Below, piece after piece: positions 6,403 to 8,926 of a DNA stretch of 8,926 nt. Below the pieces are notes generated by a model that was not told where the DNA came from, did no database searches, and saw nothing but the letters and a program-made list of their open reading frames with translations. The stretch comes from Thermococcaceae archaeon (GTDB lineage Archaea; Methanobacteriota_B; Thermococci; Thermococcales; Thermococcaceae). How positions within the stretch are numbered: position 1 is the first letter of the stretch; every line of letters begins with the position of its first letter. The stretch covers positions 1 to 8,926 of the forward strand of contig JALSON010000284.1 in assembly GCA_026986455.1 (NCBI GenBank), written 5' to 3'. The translations under genes were made by a program, and so were the position numbers.

Positions 6403-7407
6403 ATGGCGAGGGACGAAGTGAGGAGAATCCTTCCTGCCGATATAAAGCGGGAGGTTCTGGTTAAGGATGAAAAGGCCGAGACAAACCCAAAGTGGGGCTT
6501 CCCACCGGAGAAGAGGCCGATGGAGATGCACATGCAGTTCGGGATAATAAACCTCGACAAACCCCCCGGGCCGACGAGCCACGAGGTCGTTGCCTGGATT
6601 AAAAAGCTCTTCAACCTGAGCAAGGCCGGTCACGGCGGAACCCTCGACCCAAAGGTTAGCGGCGTTCTTCCTGTTGCCTTGGAGAGGGCAACCAGAGTCG
6701 TTCAGGCTTTGCTCCCTGCGGGAAAGGAGTACGTGGCTTTAATGCACCTCCACGGCGAGGTTCCAGAGGACAAAATACGCGCCGTCATGAGGGAGTTTGA
6801 GGGGGAGATAATCCAGAGGCCGCCGCTGAGGAGTGCGGTCAAGAGACGCTTAAGGACGAGGAAGGTTTATTACATTGAGATTCTTGAGATAGACGGTAAA
6901 GATGTTCTCTTCCGCGTTGGAGTTGAGGCCGGAACCTACATCCGCTCTCTCATCCACCACATCGGTCTTGCCTTGGGTGTTGGGGCCCACATGGCCGAGC
7001 TGAGGAGAACGCGGAGTGGACCATTCAAGGAGGATGAAACTTTGGTGACGCTTCACGACCTCATAGACTACTATCACTTCTGGAAGGAGGATGGAATAGA
7101 GGAATACTTCAGGAATGCGATTCAGCCGATGGAGAAGGCCGTTGAGCACCTTCCCAAGGTGTGGATAAGGGACTCTGCGGTCTCGGCTATAACTCACGGT
7201 GCTGATTTGGCCGTTCCGGGGATAGTGAAGCTCAACAAGGGCATCAAGAAGGGCGACCTCGTCGCGGTTATGACCCTTAAAGACGAGCTGGTTGCCCTCG
7301 GAAAGGCCACCATGACGAGCGGTGAAATGCTCCAGAGGAGCAAGGGTATAGCGGTTGATGTCGACAAGGTCTTTATGCCGAGGGACGGGTATCCGAAACT
7401 CTGGTAG
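6403..7407 (+). CDS. truB: H/ACA RNP pseudouridine synthase Cbf5/TruB (tRNA/rRNA)
   Basis: Archaeal Cbf5 (dyskerin homologue), catalytic subunit of the H/ACA guide-RNA particle with Nop10, L7Ae and Gar1. It isomerises uridine to pseudouridine in rRNA and can also make pseudouridine 55 in tRNA. It is 334 residues. The N-terminal archaeal segment ARDEVRRILPADIKREV precedes the synthase core with NLDKPPGPTSHEV, the catalytic loop HGGTLDPKVSG (Asp82), conserved Tyr110, GTYIRSL (Arg181) and HMAELRRTRSG. A PUA domain fills about residues 253-330 (WIRDSAVSAITHGADLAVPG). ATG 6403 follows GGTGATGA; the in-frame GTG at 6394 is less likely. The protein ends GYPKLW, a few residues shorter than the Pyrococcus protein I remember, and its stop codon lies inside a hairpin. 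Confidence 0.96.
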   Translation: MARDEVRRILPADIKREVLVKDEKAETNPKWGFPPEKRPMEMHMQFGIINLDKPPGPTSHEVVAWIKKLFNLSKAGHGGTLDPKVSGVLPVALERATRVVQALLPAGKEYVALMHLHGEVPEDKIRAVMREFEGEIIQRPPLRSAVKRRLRTRKVYYIEILEIDGKDVLFRVGVEAGTYIRSLIHHIGLALGVGAHMAELRRTRSGPFKEDETLVTLHDLIDYYHFWKEDGIEEYFRNAIQPMEKAVEHLPKVWIRDSAVSAITHGADLAVPGIVKLNKGIKKGDLVAVMTLKDELVALGKATMTSGEMLQRSKGIAVDVDKVFMPRDGYPKLW

Positions 7408-7430
7408 AAACTTTGCCTTCGCAAAGTTTC
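7407..7430 (+). repeat. Perfect 10-bp hairpin at the truB stop codon
   Basis: GAAACTTTGC, a CTTC loop, then GCAAAGTTTC form a perfect 10-bp hairpin whose first base is the last base of the truB TAG stop. There is no T-run behind it. It shares the inner stem half CTTTGC/GCAAAG with the hairpin at 7656-7679, suggesting that both belong to one repeat family. It could protect or process the 3' end of the truB mRNA. Confidence 0.7.
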
Positions 7431-7502
7431 ATCAAAGTATGGAATGCGTTTTCATTTAGCCCTTTTGGTGGGGGTTGAATTCTAAACTGGCAGTTTTAAA
7501 GT

Positions 7503-7551
7503 GTGTTTTCCGTGCTTGAGCGCCCTTCGGGCGCTTTTTTAAAGCAAACAC
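7503..7551 (+). repeat. Nested inverted repeat, copy 1 of GCGCCC hairpin
   Basis: The inner stem AGCGCCC-TTC-GGGCGCT (7519-7535) is enclosed by GCTT/AAGC (7514-7517 with 7542-7545) and GTGTTT/AAACAC (7503-7508 with 7546-7551). Its 15-base core GCGCCCTTCGGGCGC (7520-7534) recurs in reverse orientation at 7707-7721. The right flank AAAGCAAACACTC also resembles the matching flank of copy 2 read on the opposite strand, AAAGTGAAACACTC. The two are therefore related copies, inverted with respect to each other. Confidence 0.7.
7519..7541 (+). terminator. Hairpin plus T-run terminator downstream of truB
   Basis: A 7-bp GC-rich hairpin (AGCGCCC-TTC-GGGCGCT, 7519-7535) runs straight into TTTTTT (7535-7540). 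On the + strand this looks like an intrinsic terminator for the hicBA-truB transcript, 112 bases after the truB stop. In Thermococcus the T-run alone is usually sufficient. The hairpin belongs to a repeat, so the terminator function may be a secondary use of it. Confidence 0.5.
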
Positions 7552-7648
7552 TCCTTTAAACCACTTTACTCAAGTGCAAACCCCTTTCAAACATAACTCT
7601 TGAAGAAGCATGCCGACTTTTGAGCACTCCTTTCTGACAGTTAAACCT

Positions 7649-7663
7649 TTTTGGTCAAGCTTT
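7649..7663 (+). repeat. 15-base direct repeat, copy 1
   Basis: TTTTGGTCAAGCTTT occurs here and again, identical, at 7831-7845. In this copy the last eight bases form the left arm of the CAAGCTTTGC hairpin; in the second copy the hairpin is missing, as if only the left part of the unit were present. Confidence 0.75.
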
Positions 7664-7679
7664 GCGCAAGCAAAGCTTG
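7656..7679 (+). repeat. Perfect 10-bp hairpin with GCAA loop
   Basis: CAAGCTTTGC, loop GCAA, GCAAAGCTTG: ten perfect base pairs closed by a GNRA-type tetraloop, which is especially stable in RNA. Its left side starts with the 15-base direct repeat, and on its right CTTGGTGAG continues. The inner stem CTTTGC/GCAAAG is shared with the hairpin at the truB stop. Confidence 0.75.
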
Positions 7680-7688
7680 CTTGGTGAG

Positions 7689-7737
7689 TGTTTCACTTTT
7701 ATTCTGGCGCCCGAAGGGCGCCTTCCTAAGTGAAACA
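7689..7737 (-). repeat. Nested inverted repeat, copy 2 of GCGCCC hairpin
   Basis: The outer stem TGTTTCACTT / AAGTGAAACA (7689-7698 with 7728-7737) is ten perfect pairs. The inner stem GGCGCCC-GAA-GGGCGCC (7706-7722) is seven. Short AT- and T/C-rich spacers separate the stems. The core 7707-7721 is the exact reverse complement of 7520-7534, so it is assigned to the minus strand relative to copy 1. Such two-step palindromes are typical of small dispersed intergenic repeats, but no transposase or target duplication is visible. Confidence 0.7.
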
Positions 7738-7799
7738 GTTCAACAGGCTGGTTTTATGTTAATCCCCCATTTACTCCCGGATTTTAGAGTGCGCCCTCC

Positions 7800-7834
7800 G
7801 ATTCTCTACCCAATTTGACGAGAGAGAATCTTTT
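7800..7834 (+). repeat. 8-bp inverted repeat followed by TTTT
   Basis: GATTCTCT (7800-7807) and AGAGAATC (7823-7830) pair perfectly across a 15-base loop, and TTTT follows at 7831-7834. It could be a weak terminator or a protein-binding palindrome upstream of dph5. The long loop and short stem make either reading uncertain. Confidence 0.35.
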
Positions 7835-7845
7835 GGTCAAGCTTT
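7831..7845 (+). repeat. 15-base direct repeat, copy 2
   Basis: Identical to TTTTGGTCAAGCTTT at 7649-7663, 182 bases upstream. After the shared bases this copy continues CCTAAAGCC and does not form the CAAGCTTTGC hairpin, so it looks like a partial unit. Confidence 0.7.
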
Positions 7846-7909
7846 CCTAAAGCCTGCCCCATATCCCCGAATCACGCCCAACATCCAGCACAACCACAAC
7901 ACCCTCAAA

Positions 7910-7922
7910 CAAGCTTAAAAAC
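7910..7922 (+). promoter_or_regulatory. dph5 promoter
   Basis: CAAGCTTAAAAAC (7910-7922) reads as BRE plus TATA box. A start about 25 bases downstream (near 7942) would leave a leader of about 10 bases beginning at the ribosome binding site GGTGATCAG (7942-7950). This is the standard Thermococcus layout and shows that dph5 is transcribed separately from truB. Confidence 0.55.
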
Positions 7923-7951
7923 ACCTCATCAAACTACGGATGGTGATCAGA

Positions 7952-8746
7952 ATGGCAATTTACTTCATAGGTCTGGGACTTTATGATGAGGGAGATATCA
8001 CGCTCAAGGGGCTTGAGACTGCGAGAAAATGCGACCTAATATTCGCAGAGTTCTACACCTCCCTGCTTGCGGGGACTGATATAAAAAGGATTGAAACTCT
8101 AATCGGAAAACCAATAAAGCGGCTGAGCAGGGAAGATGTGGAGCTGCATTTTGAGGAAATCGTCCTCACCGAGGCCCAAACAAGAGATGTGGCATTTCTG
8201 ACGGCCGGCGATCCAATGGTGGCGACCACCCACTCAGATCTGAGAATCCGGGCAAAGGAGAGGGGTATAGAAAGCTATGTAATTCATGCACCCTCCATAT
8301 ACTCAGCCGTAGCCATAACCGGGCTGCACATCTACAAATTCGGCAAGAGCACGACGGTTGCGTATCCTGAGAAAAACTGGTTTCCGACAAGCCACTACGA
8401 TGTGATCAGGGAGAACAGAGAGCGCGGGCTGCACACGATGCTCTTCCTCGACATAAAGGCCGAACAGAACCGCTATATGACGGCCAACGAGGCGATGGAG
8501 ATACTCCTGCAGGTCGAGGAGATGAAAAAGCAAAGCGTCTTCACCCCCGATACGCTGGTCGTGGTTCTTGCAAGGGCGGGGTCACTGAAGCCAACGCTTA
8601 GAGCTGGCTACGTTAAAGATCTTATCAGCGAGGACTTCGGAAAACAGCCCCACGTTATGGTTGTTCCGGGGAGGCTACATATTGTGGAGGCGGAATATCT
8701 CGTGACCTTTGCGGATGCACCGAAGGAGATTCTCAGGGAGGTTTAG
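7952..8746 (+). CDS. dph5: Diphthine synthase Dph5 (EF-2 diphthamide biosynthesis)
   Basis: SAM-dependent methyltransferase that methylates the modified histidine of translation elongation factor 2 to form diphthine, the second stage of diphthamide synthesis (the archaeal enzyme adds three methyl groups). It is 264 residues, the usual length. It belongs to the tetrapyrrole-methylase-like class III fold: the N-terminal MAIYFIGLGLYDEGDITLKG, GDPMVATTHSDL (from residue 86) for SAM binding, VIHAPSIYSAVAITGLHIYKFG in the domain linker, then FLDIKAEQNRYMTANEAME and VVLARAGSLKP, which are conserved in Dph5 specifically. The frame has an ATG at 7940, but ATG 7952 sits two bases after GGTGATCAG and gives the family N-terminus. 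Its stop codon lies within the direct repeat flanking the MITE-like element downstream. Confidence 0.95.
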   Translation: MAIYFIGLGLYDEGDITLKGLETARKCDLIFAEFYTSLLAGTDIKRIETLIGKPIKRLSREDVELHFEEIVLTEAQTRDVAFLTAGDPMVATTHSDLRIRAKERGIESYVIHAPSIYSAVAITGLHIYKFGKSTTVAYPEKNWFPTSHYDVIRENRERGLHTMLFLDIKAEQNRYMTANEAMEILLQVEEMKKQSVFTPDTLVVVLARAGSLKPTLRAGYVKDLISEDFGKQPHVMVVPGRLHIVEAEYLVTFADAPKEILREV

Positions 8747-8748
8747 CG
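8739..8748 (+). repeat. Left direct repeat flanking the MITE-like element
   Basis: AGGTTTAGCG here matches AAGTTTAGCG at 8873-8882 in nine of ten positions; the inner GTTTAGCG (8741-8748) is identical in both. It borders the left terminal inverted repeat exactly and contains the dph5 stop codon TAG (8744-8746). This is best read as a target-site duplication of 8 bp, or of 10 bp with one later change. Confidence 0.7.
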
Positions 8749-8872
8749 GGGCGTGTCTAAGATTGTTGATGTTTGTATGATTAATGAATAAACTTTTCAG
8801 AAGATGCACTCTAATGATGCAAAAACTTCAAGCATGTTACTCACAAAACGATCCCAACTTTTAGACACGCCC
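8749..8872. mobile_element. MITE-like element, 124 bp, no transposase
   Basis: The element begins GGGCGTGTCTAA (8749-8760) and ends TTAGACACGCCC (8861-8872): 12 bp of perfect terminal inverted repeat, continued less perfectly for about ten more bases inward. It is flanked by a direct repeat (8741-8748 and 8875-8882 identical, near-identical over 10 bp). The inside is AT-rich with no gene. This is what a miniature inverted-repeat transposable element or an internally deleted insertion sequence looks like. On the minus strand a 12-codon frame starting MLEVFASLE ends in TGA and could be a remnant of a transposase start, but this is weak. The parent insertion-sequence family cannot be named from the ends alone. 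Orientation is unknown. Confidence 0.75.
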
Positions 8873-8882
8873 AAGTTTAGCG
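8873..8882 (+). repeat. Right direct repeat flanking the MITE-like element
   Basis: AAGTTTAGCG, abutting the right terminal inverted repeat, is the partner of the repeat at 8739-8748. Joining the two flanks over one copy restores a compact junction in which the dph5 stop is followed directly by the downstream promoter. Confidence 0.7.
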
Positions 8883-8896
8883 AAAGCTTTATATTC
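8882..8896 (+). promoter_or_regulatory. Strong archaeal promoter for a gene beyond the window
   Basis: GAAAGCTTTATATTC is a near-ideal Thermococcus BRE plus TATA box (TATA at 8888-8895). The transcription start is expected near 8916, at the G-rich end of the window (GGCGGGAACGGG). There is no ribosome binding site or start codon before the window ends, so whether it drives a protein gene or a stable RNA cannot be told. Confidence 0.6.
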
Positions 8897-8926
8897 CCAG
8901 TTCCTCTCATTATTGGCGGGAACGGG

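Larger units (their letters stand above)
7408..7951. other. Repeat-rich non-coding stretch between truB and dph5
   Basis: No protein gene is supported here; the longest reading frame worth naming is a 25-codon frame at 7610-7687, which runs through a hairpin and is not credible. The stretch holds four perfect hairpins (7407-7430, 7519-7535, 7656-7679, 7706-7722 with an outer stem 7689-7737), a fifth with a long loop (7800-7830), a 15-base direct repeat (7649-7663 and 7831-7845), a 9-base repeat CACTCCTTT (7549-7557 and 7625-7633), and the dph5 promoter at its end. Nothing resembles a tRNA, or a box C/D RNA with paired C and D boxes. It reads like an accumulation of dispersed intergenic repeats. 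Confidence 0.75.

Noticed and set aside
7610..7687. A 25-codon reading frame from ATG 7610 to TGA 7687.
   Set aside because: It has no ribosome binding site, and its second half is simply the translation of the CAAGCTTTGC/GCAAAGCTTG hairpin. It is better explained by the repeat.

Overview
The window comes from a hyperthermophilic euryarchaeon of the order Thermococcales, most likely a Thermococcus. The ribosomal proteins are of archaeal type (uL30 with its long archaeal C-terminus, eL34, eL14). Ribosome binding sites are of the GGTGATC/GGTGAG kind, promoters have archaeal BRE/TATA boxes followed by very short leaders, and the protein sequences look very close to Pyrococcus/Thermococcus homologues as I remember them. 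No database search was possible. All genes lie on the + strand.

Layout. Positions 1-1323 are the end of the archaeal spc-type ribosomal operon: uS5 (5' end outside the window), uL30 and uL15. Positions 1374-5128 continue it with secY, an archaeal adenylate kinase, a DUF106 membrane protein (YidC/Oxa1/EMC3-like), eL34, cytidylate kinase and eL14. These are spaced by a few bases or overlap, with TATA-like boxes before secY, adk and eL34. Together they cover ribosome assembly, the Sec translocon, a membrane insertase-like factor and nucleotide kinases.

Positions 5202-6393 look like an accessory insert: a short-chain dehydrogenase with its own promoter, then a hicB-hicA toxin-antitoxin pair with its own promoter. 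The hicA stop codon runs directly into the ribosome binding site of truB/cbf5 (6403-7407), the H/ACA guide-RNA pseudouridine synthase, so an essential-type RNA modification gene appears to be read from the toxin-antitoxin promoter.

Positions 7408-7951 form a non-coding stretch of about 540 bp, dense in inverted and direct repeats. It holds four perfect hairpins, two of which share a 15-base core in opposite orientation, and a 15-base direct repeat. Positions 7952-8746 encode diphthine synthase (Dph5), which works on elongation factor 2. Immediately after its stop codon sits a 124-bp non-coding element with 12-bp perfect terminal inverted repeats and a flanking direct repeat that duplicates the dph5 stop region. 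This is a MITE-like element. The window ends in a strong-looking promoter for a gene outside the window.

I see no previously undescribed multi-gene system. The points most worth a second look are the MITE-like element, the repeat island and the coupling of hicBA to truB.
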